60,350 nt of DNA from Bacteroidaceae bacterium (GTDB lineage Bacteria; Bacteroidota; Bacteroidia; Bacteroidales; Bacteroidaceae). The notes beneath the pieces were generated by a model. The model worked only from the letters and a program-made list of their open reading frames with translations. It ran no database searches and was not told where the DNA came from. A program made the position numbers and the translations under genes. Positions within the stretch are counted from its first letter, which is position 1. Each line of letters begins with the position of its first letter. Positions 46,463 to 54,888 of this stretch are shown here, piece after piece. Where the stretch lies: contig JAKSIO010000012.1 in assembly GCA_024398785.1 (NCBI GenBank), positions 1 through 60,350 on the forward strand, read 5' to 3'.

Positions 46463-48322
46463 TTAGAACTGAAAGTAGATAAACGCCTGTAAATCAGCAG
46501 TTATGAACTGATATACCAGAATGACCGCAATTACAACTGCCAGTGCTATGAGCGGCACAGGCATAAGGGCAAAATTAAGTCTGTACCAGCGTTTCCAGCG
46601 CACGGGCAGCCAGTGTATTGCAAGTCCTGCAACAACCAGCGCGAACACTTTCCAGTACTCTGCACAGATTTGCGGAATAAGGCCCATATCCCATTTTGAG
46701 CCTATCTGATACACCATGTTCTGAGCGGTTTCCCATGCAACCTGATTGGCTGTGGCCGGGTCAAGATTGCTGCCGCTGCGGAAGAACAGACGCGTGAATG
46801 TTATGAATGTGAATGTCTGTGCAACACCCCATACATACCCTATCTGTCTGCATTTTCTGCCGCCGGCCAGATGATAGATGTATCGCACAAGCGTTCCTGC
46901 ACATACTATTGCCATCCATACAAACAGCAGATTCCAGACCGGAGCATCAAAACTATGGCTCAATATGCCAAGAGCAACGGTAACAATACCAACAAGCGTC
47001 ATTCTGAGCCACCATGCCATATCTTTCCAGAACTGGTAGATAACAAGACCAATGCCGTTCAGTCCGCCCCAGATTATAAAGTTCCAAGATGCACCGTGCC
47101 ACATACCGCCAAGCAGCATTGTAATGAATCGGTTTATGTTGGACAGAATACGTTTCTTGCTTTCAGATTTGATTACGGCAACAATCCATAGCAAAAGAGC
47201 CAGTCCTATAAAGATTACGGAGACTATCCAGCTGCCGGACAGTATTACAGCAATCACTGCAAAGAGAATAATCCAGAAGAACGTTCCGAATGTAGCCTTG
47301 CGGTTGCCTCCCAAAGGAATGTAGAGATAGTTTTTGAGCCATGCACTTAGAGACATGTGCCATCTGCGCCAGAAGTCCTGCGGGTTGCTTGCCTTGTACG
47401 GCGAATTGAAGTTCTGCGGCAGATAGAATCCCATGAGCATTGCAACGCCTATTGCAATATCTGTATATCCGGAGAAGTCTGCATAAACCTGCAGCGAGTA
47501 GCCGAACAATGCCGACAGGTTTTCGAATCCGGTAAACAGTGTGGGGTTTTCAAATACGCGGTCAATAAAGTTTACGGCAATGTAGTCGCTCAGCACAATC
47601 TTTTTGACAAGACCGTTCAGAATCCAGAATACCGCCACTCCAAACTGGCGGCGGCCAAGGAAAAACGGCTTGTAGAGCTGCGGGATGAAATCTTTTGCAC
47701 GTACAATGGGACCTGCTACCAGCTGCGGAAAGAAACTTACGTAGAAACCAAAGTCAAGCAGATTGCTTACAGGCTTTACCAGACCGCGGTAGACATCGAC
47801 AGAGTAGCTTATTATCTGGAACGTAAAGAAGGATATGCCTACGGGCAGTACAATGCTGTCCACGCTGAAACGTTCCTGGCCGGTTATCGAGTTGCCTATG
47901 GCGGCAAAAATATCGTGTATCTGAATCTCTATGCCGAATGCGCTCTGAAGAAAATCCGCAAAGAAATAGGCGTATTTGAAATAACACAGCAAGAGCAGGT
48001 CAATGGTAACGCTTGTAATGAGCCATATGCGTCTGGCCACGGGTGTTTTGGAATTGTATATCCTGTGCGATATGAGAAAGTCCGAACACGTTACAAACAG
48101 AAGTATCAGAACCGACAGGCCGCTGGTTTTGTAGTAGAACAGCAGGCTCACAAAGAACAGGAACGAGTTTCTGAGCAGACGTCTGTTGCCAACCAGGGAA
48201 AAGACGGCAAATACAAGGGCAAAGAATGCCCAGAAATAGAATTGGGTGAATAGTAGCGGAGAGTTGGGGTCAAAAGAGAACAACCTCCCTATAAAGTTTG
48301 ATATGTCGGCCCAGTCAATCAT
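46463..48322 (-). CDS. MBOAT-family O-acyltransferase (AlgI/DltB-like)
   Basis: A 619-aa inner-membrane protein with more than ten hydrophobic helices. The MBOAT core is DFWRRWHMSLSAWLKNYLYI (~315-335) and GGMWHGASWNFIIWGG (~400-415, with the active-site His). AlgI-type members move acyl groups, usually acetyl, across the membrane to exopolysaccharide or cell-wall acceptors. It is longer than AlgI (~520) because of extra C-terminal helices. Its ATG overlaps the stop of the SGNH gene by 4 bp, which strongly ties it to the two SGNH proteins. A long antisense frame over it is a shadow. Confidence 0.9.
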   Translation of the reverse strand: MIDWADISNFIGRLFSFDPNSPLLFTQFYFWAFFALVFAVFSLVGNRRLLRNSFLFFVSLLFYYKTSGLSVLILLFVTCSDFLISHRIYNSKTPVARRIWLITSVTIDLLLLCYFKYAYFFADFLQSAFGIEIQIHDIFAAIGNSITGQERFSVDSIVLPVGISFFTFQIISYSVDVYRGLVKPVSNLLDFGFYVSFFPQLVAGPIVRAKDFIPQLYKPFFLGRRQFGVAVFWILNGLVKKIVLSDYIAVNFIDRVFENPTLFTGFENLSALFGYSLQVYADFSGYTDIAIGVAMLMGFYLPQNFNSPYKASNPQDFWRRWHMSLSAWLKNYLYIPLGGNRKATFGTFFWIILFAVIAVILSGSWIVSVIFIGLALLLWIVAVIKSESKKRILSNINRFITMLLGGMWHGASWNFIIWGGLNGIGLVIYQFWKDMAWWLRMTLVGIVTVALGILSHSFDAPVWNLLFVWMAIVCAGTLVRYIYHLAGGRKCRQIGYVWGVAQTFTFITFTRLFFRSGSNLDPATANQVAWETAQNMVYQIGSKWDMGLIPQICAEYWKVFALVVAGLAIHWLPVRWKRWYRLNFALMPVPLIALAVVIAVILVYQFITADLQAFIYFQF

Positions 48323-49587
48323 CTGTTTTTCAAATCTTTAACCAATGCTTGGAACATCATGTCGGCAATCAGTTCATAGCCGTCCTTTGTAAAGTGCAGA
48401 CGGTCAGGCAGAATGAGTCCGGCCTCTTCCCACTGATAGACGCTGTTTTCTGCGCCCATCACGCCGTACAGGTCCCACACGGCGCCGTTATACTCTGCGG
48501 CAAGCTCAAGCATGGCCTGTCTTACACTCTCTGCATTGCGGTTGTATTCCATGCCGCCTTTCACGTAGCGGAAACTGTCGTTGTTGGTATGGAACAGCAG
48601 CGCGCAGTCAGGGTTCTTTTTCAGAATCATGTCAATGAGCCTGCGGTAATTGGCTTTGAACTTTTCTATGCTGAAATCTTCTTTTGGAACAGCGGAATCA
48701 TTGATACCCAAACCGAAAATAACCAAATCTGGATTGATAAGATTGTTGAAGTCGCGCTCAAAGTTTACGCATTCATTTGTCCACGATGTCACCGCCGCTC
48801 CGTTTACTCCCGATGCGTAGTAGTTCACCCCTGCCCTGCCGCTTATGGGTTGCAGTCCGTTCAGAACAAAGCTGTCTCCGGCCATTAAGTGGAATTTTAT
48901 CAGAAGCGTATCTGTGGGGGCATCAAGATTGAACACAAAACTGCATGTGGCGTCATCGTATACAGCTTTCTGAATGGAATCAGTCTTCTCTATGTACGGA
49001 AAAGATTCGCAAGACGATGCGTAACCCAGTACGCGCACGCTTGAAAATACGTAGCGCTTCTTTCCGTCAGGGTTCAGATTGAAACCTACGCTTGCATCGG
49101 CGCTTGTTGTAATGGCGGCAAAACCGGTAATTCCGTAATCAGGTTTTGTGCGGTCAGACGGCAGTGTCATTCTTGGGCAGAACCACTCTCCCGTTGTGCT
49201 AATAGAGTATGTTGAGTCAACATTGGTGTTCCCAAGCGCACGCGGAAACAGAAAGGCGCGGTCGCCGCACATGAAACTGGTTGTGAAGTTATGCCTCATG
49301 CGGTTTGGGAAGTGGTCTTTCTGGACATGTGATCCGCCTATGTGCCAAACGTTTACGTTGCCACCACGGCTTTTCTGCATGGTTTGCAGTTTGTGTGCCA
49401 ATGTGTCAAAGCTGCGGCTCTCTGCAGGGAATATCAGTTCTGACAGGTCCGGACGGGCACAAGCCGGCAGGCGGTTGTTTCTGTCTGCCGTTTTGCAGGA
49501 CACGCTCAGCAGCACTGCGGCAAACATCAGAGCACATCTGACGCTATTTCTTATGTTATTTTTTGCGTTAATGTTTGCGGAACTCAT
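48319..49587 (-). CDS. SGNH-hydrolase lipoprotein, MBOAT partner
   Basis: A 422-aa protein from the ATG at 49587, which gives a lipoprotein signal ending LLSVSC (Cys31). SGNH blocks: HIGGSHVQ (Ser ~86, with GGS in place of GDS), GLGINDSA and DRLHF. The frame extends 32 codons upstream over the end of the preceding gene; that longer start spoils the signal sequence. In AlgJ/AlgX- and PatB-like systems such proteins place the acetyl group on the glycan in the periplasm. It overlaps genes on both sides (20 bp and 4 bp). Confidence 0.85.
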   Translation of the reverse strand: MSSANINAKNNIRNSVRCALMFAAVLLSVSCKTADRNNRLPACARPDLSELIFPAESRSFDTLAHKLQTMQKSRGGNVNVWHIGGSHVQKDHFPNRMRHNFTTSFMCGDRAFLFPRALGNTNVDSTYSISTTGEWFCPRMTLPSDRTKPDYGITGFAAITTSADASVGFNLNPDGKKRYVFSSVRVLGYASSCESFPYIEKTDSIQKAVYDDATCSFVFNLDAPTDTLLIKFHLMAGDSFVLNGLQPISGRAGVNYYASGVNGAAVTSWTNECVNFERDFNNLINPDLVIFGLGINDSAVPKEDFSIEKFKANYRRLIDMILKKNPDCALLFHTNNDSFRYVKGGMEYNRNAESVRQAMLELAAEYNGAVWDLYGVMGAENSVYQWEEAGLILPDRLHFTKDGYELIADMMFQALVKDLKNR

Positions 49588-50911
49588 AGTAGTTGTTGTA
49601 ATACTTGAAGAATGTCTTGCAGAATATCTCACTGACCCTTGCGGAACCAGCCTGCAGGAAGTGTACATAATCCGTATGTGCAAGCGGGGGCGTTGAATTG
49701 ACCCATTCTATCATTGAATTGTAACCGCCCATCACACCGTACAAGTCCCAATATGCAGCACCATTTGCGTTTGCTACGCTGCGCAGGGAATCTACCAGTT
49801 CCGGAATGATTGGATAGGTCTGGCGTTTGCCTGCAACCATGGTGGACATGTCGGACGGACCTATGAACAGAATTGCTGCCTGGGGCGCAACCTGTTTCAT
49901 CATGTCTATCTGATTTTTAATTGAACTTATGTAAGTTCCAAGTTTTGAGGGCTTTAGCACTGGAACAGAGTTGCCGCCGAACTGCATTATTATTAGGCGT
50001 ACGTTTTCTTCTTTGCAGAACATTGCTATCTGTTCACGGTTCATTTTTGTGAACACTGTGCCGGAGCATCCGCGCATTGCTATGTTGTCCATCCTTACGC
50101 CTGTTCTATTGTCAAGCAGCGCTCCGTAGCAGTCTGCAGGACCGCCGCTCACCGATACTGTTACTTTGCTTGTGCTGTCGGGCAGTTCAAATACTACCTT
50201 TGACATCAGTTCTCCAGGTTCTACGGTCTGTCTTACGCCACCGCATTTGAATGTTACGGGATTGGCAACGTTGCCCAAATATATGGTAAGACGGTTGAAG
50301 ATATCGGCCGTATCTACCTTTGGATTAGGATAATAGGTGAATGTTGCCGTGGTGTCTATGCGTTGGAAGTCTCCAAAAGGGCCGTAGTTGCTGGTCTCGT
50401 TTTTGATGCCGTATCCGTAAACTGAATAGCGTTCAAACTTTACGCTGGTACCCACGCCCATTGTGTATGTGTAGTGGCGCATGAACGGCATTCTGCCAGG
50501 TCCGGAACCACCGAATTTTTCTTGCAGTGCGGGTCTGATGTGTCCTGTTATGCGGTCTTCTTCCAATTGTGAGTCGCCCCAGTGCAGTATTCTTACCGGT
50601 ACTGAGTCTGCCATTTCGAGTGCTGTAAAGAGTGCGTCAAAGTATTCCAGACTGTCATTGGGGAAACTGAAACGTGACGGGTCTGTCAGTGCGTATTGTC
50701 TGAACGATTCTTCTTCTATGGCACGCAGGCGCATGGCCATTATCTCTTCCGGCGACAATGCAGGTACGGTATCTTTTTCCTCTCCCTTTATAATTTCTGA
50801 AAGCGATGGGAATCTGAGCCCCAGTATGCCGTCTTTGGGGTACAAGGCGCATATTACGCCCAGCACCAGTATTATGGCAAATATAAACAGCAGTATGTGC
50901 CCTCTTTTCAT
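49568..50911 (-). CDS. SGNH-hydrolase, membrane-anchored, MBOAT partner
   Basis: A 447-aa protein with an uncleaved N-terminal helix (~5-24) and SGNH blocks HWGDSQLEEDR (Ser114), QFGGNS and DYVHF. It is related in layout to the following SGNH gene (both share WDLYGVMG near the C-terminus), so the two look like old duplicates with separate roles. First gene of SGNH-SGNH-MBOAT-YqiA. A TATCTTTGC box lies 72 bp upstream. Confidence 0.85.
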   Translation of the reverse strand: MKRGHILLFIFAIILVLGVICALYPKDGILGLRFPSLSEIIKGEEKDTVPALSPEEIMAMRLRAIEEESFRQYALTDPSRFSFPNDSLEYFDALFTALEMADSVPVRILHWGDSQLEEDRITGHIRPALQEKFGGSGPGRMPFMRHYTYTMGVGTSVKFERYSVYGYGIKNETSNYGPFGDFQRIDTTATFTYYPNPKVDTADIFNRLTIYLGNVANPVTFKCGGVRQTVEPGELMSKVVFELPDSTSKVTVSVSGGPADCYGALLDNRTGVRMDNIAMRGCSGTVFTKMNREQIAMFCKEENVRLIIMQFGGNSVPVLKPSKLGTYISSIKNQIDMMKQVAPQAAILFIGPSDMSTMVAGKRQTYPIIPELVDSLRSVANANGAAYWDLYGVMGGYNSMIEWVNSTPPLAHTDYVHFLQAGSARVSEIFCKTFFKYYNNYYEFRKH

Positions 50912-50927
50912 TTGGTTTGCAGCTTTT

Positions 50928-50992
50928 ACAATCCGTTACTACGTTTACGTTCCTCTACAATCCGTTTGCAACGTTTACAATCCGCAAAGATA
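50928..50992 (-). promoter_or_regulatory. Promoter and repeat-bearing leader of the SGNH-MBOAT operon
   Basis: On the minus strand the -7 box TATCTTTGC (50984-50992) is followed by three copies of CGGATTGTA at 50976-50984, 50956-50964 and 50928-50936. They lie at and just after the likely start of transcription. They could be a regulator site or a small duplication; no partner is known. Confidence 0.5.
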
Positions 50993-51066
50993 ATCATTAT
51001 TCACAAATCTGCTTTCTCCAGGTCCCGCCATTTTATTTCAGCCACCACCCTGCACGTTTTCACGAT

Positions 51067-51104
51067 TTTTGTGTAGGTTGACTTTTCTGTATTCTAACAT
51101 TCGG
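51067..51104. repeat. Dispersed repeat, partial copy
   Basis: The block with AGGTTGAC, TTTT and TGTATTC resembles 56815-56850 in the same orientation. It lies next to the left copy of the island's flanking repeat, just as the other lies near the right copy. Confidence 0.5.
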
Positions 51105-51111
51105 GGCCCTC

Positions 51112-51183
51112 CCGTTCGGCTCAGACTGCCAGAACTTGATCATATCGGGAAGCATCGCCTGCTGTGCCTTCAGAGGCAGTCCG
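51112..51183 (-). pseudogene. Left flanking repeat: 3' fragment of BAHD acyltransferase gene
   Basis: These 72 bp match 56992-57063 at 70 positions, in the same orientation. They code LPLKAQQAMLPDMIKFWQ as in the intact BAHD gene's C-terminus. Here they are joined in frame to a transposase fragment on one side and lack the rest of the gene. With the right copy this gives direct repeats 5,880 bp apart that bound the AT-rich island. Confidence 0.85.
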
Positions 51184-51376
51184 TATACCATGCTGGGACT
51201 CTCTTCCCTGCCGGCAAGTTTGCGCACGAGAGAATGAAGCGTATCCATGATGTCGTCAAAGACACCCTCAAGTTTCCACTTGCAAAATAGTAATAGACCG
51301 TCTGCCAAGGACCGAATTCTCTGGAAAGAAGTCTCCACTGGCAGCCAGTCTTGTTGATATAAAGAATTGCATCCAT
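51184..51376 (-). mobile_element. IS5-type transposase remnant, frameshifted
   Basis: The minus strand from ATG 51376 reads ILYINKTGCQWRLL and FGPWQTVYYYF, the N-terminal (DUF4096-like) part of IS5-group transposases. Near 51283 the frame must shift by one to continue as CKWKLEGVFDDIMDTLHSLV and KLAGREESPS. The catalytic DDE part is missing, since the sequence switches at 51183 to the acyltransferase fragment. Inactive remnant; no terminal inverted repeats were recognised. Confidence 0.8.
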
Positions 51377-51595
51377 AATTTATACCTCTAATAACATTAT
51401 TTTTTATTCATTTCAAAACAGCTTCTTACAAAATCTGGATTTATTTCAAAATTTCCCAATAGATGCAAAATTGTGTGGTAAATTTTGACTGTTCAGGAAA
51501 ATAATCATAATTTCGCTGCAAGACAACATCACTGAATACAATCAATGAAAATATAGTAGTTGTTTATATACTTGGTTTGATAATTATATGTAACA
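51377..51595. other. AT-rich non-coding gap at the island's left edge
   Basis: No convincing ORF, terminator or TAnnTTTGC box was found between the transposase remnant and the gene at 51596. The clear change to AT-rich sequence begins here. Confidence 0.5.
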
Positions 51596-52390
51596 ATGAA
51601 ACAATTTGATAAAAACAATAATCCTTGGAAGTTAATAGCTCAACGAATGGTTAATAACCCAAGTACAGCATTATTCAATGACAAAGAGCCATTTATAGCT
51701 AAACAAGATTATGATGAATTGATGAGTAATAATTTACCTAAAGATAAAAAAGATATTTTCAACCTGATAACATCAATACCCCCTGAGCCATGGGGAGGCA
51801 ATCCATTAAAAGCAAAACTGGTTATCTTAACTCTTAATCCTGGTTATATTGAAAAGCAAAATCATATATTGGCCGATAAAATCCAAAAGATTGAAGGAAT
51901 AAACAAAGCCATAGCCGATTTTAAAGCAGCAACACTCAATCTCACAGCAGAATCATTTCTTCCAGAACCAGAATTTGGTTGTGTTGGGCTGACAACTGCA
52001 GATTACTTAAACATCATAGGAGACTGGTATTGGTATAAGAAGTTCACTCCTTTAATGGAAGAACTAAAAATGGATGAAGTTGAATTCTTTAAGAAAGTCG
52101 CTATTATACAATATCTACCATACACATCCATTGCGTACAAAGACAAAAAGTATGATAATATAAAGTCAATCGCATTTACGATTGATCTTGTAAAACATAT
52201 TCTGGAAAGAGAAAATTGCATTGTGTTGATTCTTAGGGCAGCAAGCAAATGGGAAAAAGTTCTTAATTTGAAGGACATGACAGTTAAAGCTAAAGTTATT
52301 ACTAATACAAACAGAAACCAATCAATCTCAAAAGGAAATCTTCATGACAATTTCAACACAATAGTTAGCATCATGAAAGGCAATGGATGA
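51596..52390 (+). CDS. Uracil-DNA-glycosylase-fold protein (probable)
   Basis: A 264-aa protein, not recognised by name. Two places resemble the UDG superfamily: GNPLKAKLVILTLNPGY (~65-81, like the water-activating motif GxxPG) and TNTNRNQSISKGNLHD near 240-255, like the DNA-groove loop of family members (HPSP/NPRN-type). The middle has DYLNIIGDWYWYKKF. If correct, it would bind or excise bases from DNA. It lies at the left end of the AT-rich island, transcribed toward the agmatine-deiminase scrap. No signal peptide. Fold assignment is inference from two short motifs. Confidence 0.6.
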   Translation: MKQFDKNNNPWKLIAQRMVNNPSTALFNDKEPFIAKQDYDELMSNNLPKDKKDIFNLITSIPPEPWGGNPLKAKLVILTLNPGYIEKQNHILADKIQKIEGINKAIADFKAATLNLTAESFLPEPEFGCVGLTTADYLNIIGDWYWYKKFTPLMEELKMDEVEFFKKVAIIQYLPYTSIAYKDKKYDNIKSIAFTIDLVKHILERENCIVLILRAASKWEKVLNLKDMTVKAKVITNTNRNQSISKGNLHDNFNTIVSIMKGNG

Positions 52391-52465
52391 TTCTGCAGCC
52401 ACATGGTTTTGATAATTTATGCGTTGCGCTTTCAAAAGTGGCAGCGCATTTTTTTGCGAAATTCC

Positions 52466-52621
52466 CTTGCGAATTCAGAATTACCTATTACCTTTGCCTC
52501 AGCGCACATTTCAGATCACCGCGGCATCGTCCTTGACGGTGGTAATGTCATTCATAACGTCAACAAGGTAATAATGACAGCCAAAGTGTTGCCTGAACTG
52601 CGCCAGCTGGACCATTTATAA
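52466..52621 (+). pseudogene. Agmatine deiminase-like fragment
   Basis: A ~50-codon stretch reads GIVLDGGNVIHNVNKVIM, like the substrate-binding region of agmatine/peptidyl-arginine deiminases (usually LEGGN...KVIMTDKV). Neither the N-terminal part nor the catalytic Cys region is present, and the frame stops at 52621. It is a leftover within the island. A TTG-started frame from 52403 covers it. Confidence 0.45.
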
Positions 52622-52682
52622 GAACGGTTAACTCCTATTGTCAATGACATAAAAATTCACAGTACGAATCAGCTGACAATCA

Positions 52683-53360
52683 CTATTCAATACTTATCAG
52701 CTTTTTGTATGATGATGAATTGGAACACGTTGAGGTGGATTTTGTAAAGAATGAACATGCATCCATTCCTTTAGTTGAATCATAGGAACACCCAGGTAAG
52801 TACTTTTTTGTACATTTTGAATACGTTGCCATGTTAGGAATATATCTGTTCTTCCATGAAATAACCTTGTCATTGAATAATCCTTCACTTACTGCCAAAC
52901 AAGCCAAATCTTTACCAGGGCAAATAGCACTGAACTTATCAAACAATTCATTGACAACCTTGAGAGGTCCATCATAAAGTTTTTTGCCAGGTATTGGCTG
53001 ATAGTTCTTATCTAATTGTTCAATAGTCCGGATCAATACACCACCAAAGGAATCCTTTTCTGGATTAGCATTGGGGACCGTACATGAACTTTGAAAAGCA
53101 AGGTCAACACCGCTATTATGAAAATACCAGTCACCGGCATTACAGGTTCTGGGATATGTCACAAAATCCTGATAGTCTTTTCGAAACAGATAAAATTCAA
53201 TTTCACGAATTCTATATATAATATCACCTTTTACTATCACACAGTCGCACAACAATGTATGGGCAATATCCTCAAATTTCGGTTTAATGTCTTTATACTT
53301 AACAGTACCGATGTTTGTAATATCTCTTAATGCATTTAAAAGTTCATCCAAATTTTTCAT
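52683..53360 (-). CDS. Alkyladenine-DNA-glycosylase-like protein (probable)
   Basis: A 225-aa protein not named with certainty. YRIREIEFYLF near 49-59 and GGVLIRTIEQLD near 106-117 parallel the core strands of alkyladenine (3-methyladenine) glycosylases (IEAYL and AVLIRALEP), with AGDWYFHNSGVDLAF between them. These glycosylases flip and excise damaged bases. It lies 4 bp after the 420-aa gene on the same strand, so the two form one unit. The C-terminus is Ser/Lys-rich. The function is inference. Confidence 0.6.
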   Translation of the reverse strand: MKNLDELLNALRDITNIGTVKYKDIKPKFEDIAHTLLCDCVIVKGDIIYRIREIEFYLFRKDYQDFVTYPRTCNAGDWYFHNSGVDLAFQSSCTVPNANPEKDSFGGVLIRTIEQLDKNYQPIPGKKLYDGPLKVVNELFDKFSAICPGKDLACLAVSEGLFNDKVISWKNRYIPNMATYSKCTKKYLPGCSYDSTKGMDACSFFTKSTSTCSNSSSYKKLISIE

Positions 53361-53364
53361 ATGT

Positions 53365-54627
53365 TTATTCTGTTGTTTTCTGATTTAAAATGTCAAGAAT
53401 AGCCTTGTCTGAAATCGGAAAATTAAATCTTTTATTTGGAATTTCTGGTTCAGGTGAAGGTGACCGTTCCAAAATAGATGGCTTCGAAACACCAAGTTTG
53501 CAATTAATATTATAATTATAACCAATTTCTACAATTCTATATTTACCTTTGTCGAAGCCAGACAAGTCAGGACGTATCCCATCTATCTGTGTGGACGCAA
53601 CACAAAGATCTTTTAACTTGTTCTCAACATCATACTTTGTCCAGCAAATACAACGGTATATGTGCTGAATCTCTTCAATTATCTTCCTCTCTTGTTCATC
53701 TAATACTTCGTAACTGTCCGATATGCTTAAAATACCAGCATTATCAGCGTGTTTGTCAAGCAAATCATTTAAATATGCAGGAACAATCACAACATTCCAT
53801 AATGAGGTAAATAAATATGGACGGAATGCTTGTCCCCAAATATGGCTGATTTTTCCAAAGTCAATATTACTATTGCTCGCGCCCTGACTAGGTTTGGCTT
53901 GGGTTAGTCCATTAATCAATTGACGTAATTGTGAATTTCCATCCTTGTCTATGGAAAGATACATCCCTTTGTATCCAAATATGTCGTTGTTATAAACAAA
54001 ACAGTCTTTCTTAGGCTTGATAGGTTTTTTATCTGGGCCAAGCACATAAAAGTCACCTAATTTCGTAGATCTTCTGACTGGAAAAGGAGTTCTGTCAGGT
54101 CCTTTTTCATTGCGAATCCTTTCCTTCATGATGTCATGGGCAACATTAACGGTTTTTTCAGAAAAGAAAAGTGAATGTTCAACCATGTAACGTGCAATCT
54201 TCTTTCTCCCTATAAGATTTATAAGGTCATTTAGGAAAGAAAACGTATAGGTAGTTTTTTTCGAAGGTTTTGAAGAAACATCAGTTAATACGGAAGTCGT
54301 ATGAACTGACTTCATTTTGTCAAACGACTGGCCAGAATCATTTGTTGCATATCTAAATTCTCTTAGGTAATAGGCATATTCTCGGATAGCACTGCGACTT
54401 GCACCATGACAACTTTTAATAGATGCCATAGCAAGCATATTGGTTTCGTCACATAATCCGTCATATAATTCTTTTACAATTCTGATGTCCCTTTCAGAGA
54501 ATACATTTGATACTCCTATTGTATTAGCGTAGTCAAGAAAAACTTGAGATTTCAAACTACTGACGTAACTATTATTAGTACCAGGACTCTTTTTTAGAAA
54601 AGATTTAAATTCTTGTTCAGATAACAT
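53365..54627 (-). CDS. Unrecognised 420-aa island protein
   Basis: I do not recognise this protein. The N-terminal ~100 residues are helical (LSEQEFKSFLKKSP, AIREYAYYLREFRY), like a DNA-binding or core-binding domain. The middle (~255-305) has ISHIWGQAFRP, then TSLWNVVIVPAYLNDLLDKH, a His-Asn-His spacing somewhat like HNH-type nucleases but looser. The C-terminus is Pro/Ser-rich (ERSPSPEPEIPN). It has no signal peptide or membrane helix. It is AT-rich relative to the core, is the first gene of a two-gene unit with the glycosylase-like gene, and is divergent from the XRE gene across a 25-bp tandem repeat. Confidence 0.75.
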   Translation of the reverse strand: MLSEQEFKSFLKKSPGTNNSYVSSLKSQVFLDYANTIGVSNVFSERDIRIVKELYDGLCDETNMLAMASIKSCHGASRSAIREYAYYLREFRYATNDSGQSFDKMKSVHTTSVLTDVSSKPSKKTTYTFSFLNDLINLIGRKKIARYMVEHSLFFSEKTVNVAHDIMKERIRNEKGPDRTPFPVRRSTKLGDFYVLGPDKKPIKPKKDCFVYNNDIFGYKGMYLSIDKDGNSQLRQLINGLTQAKPSQGASNSNIDFGKISHIWGQAFRPYLFTSLWNVVIVPAYLNDLLDKHADNAGILSISDSYEVLDEQERKIIEEIQHIYRCICWTKYDVENKLKDLCVASTQIDGIRPDLSGFDKGKYRIVEIGYNYNINCKLGVSKPSILERSPSPEPEIPNKRFNFPISDKAILDILNQKTTE

Positions 54628-54685
54628 AGTTTGTTAGTTTGTTTTTTAATGATAAAGGTTCATTCTCAATTAATTCTCAGACAAT

Positions 54686-54735
54686 TACGATGAGGGCAAA
54701 CCTATTGATATACGATGAGGGCAAACCTATTGATA
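54686..54735. repeat. Perfect 25-bp tandem duplication
   Basis: TACGATGAGGGCAAACC plus CTATTGATA-type sequence, 25 bp in all, occurs twice head to tail at 54686-54710 and 54711-54735 without mismatch. It lies between the divergent 420-aa gene and the XRE operon, and might be a double operator for the XRE protein or a recent slippage. Confidence 0.85.
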
Positions 54736-54827
54736 AACATTGCAAATATAATTATTTTTTTATCATTTTTGCAAAAGCTGGATTGTATCAATCAATTAAA
54801 AAATGAAGCTAAAAATATGTGGCAAAA

Positions 54828-54860
54828 TTTGATTATTTGGATATAATTGTGTACTTTTGC
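54828..54860 (+). promoter_or_regulatory. Promoter of the XRE-ImmA-PIN operon
   Basis: A -33 TTTG at 54828-54831 and a -7 TACTTTTGC at 54852-54860 are 20 bp apart. The leader to ATG 54889 contains AACTGAAATGAA twice (54866-54877 and 54882-54893), a possible autoregulatory site overlapping the start codon. Confidence 0.65.
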
Positions 54861-54888
54861 CACGGAACTGAAATGAAACAAAACTGAA

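Noticed and set aside
47357..48253. 298-aa plus-strand frame
   Set aside because: Shadow of the MBOAT gene; the minus frame has clear MBOAT motifs and membrane helices.
51060..51338. 92-aa functional gene
   Set aside because: It is a chimera of transposase and acyltransferase fragments without a sensible N-terminus.
54686..54735. CRISPR or att site
   Set aside because: Two copies directly adjoining without a spacer; no integrase is nearby.
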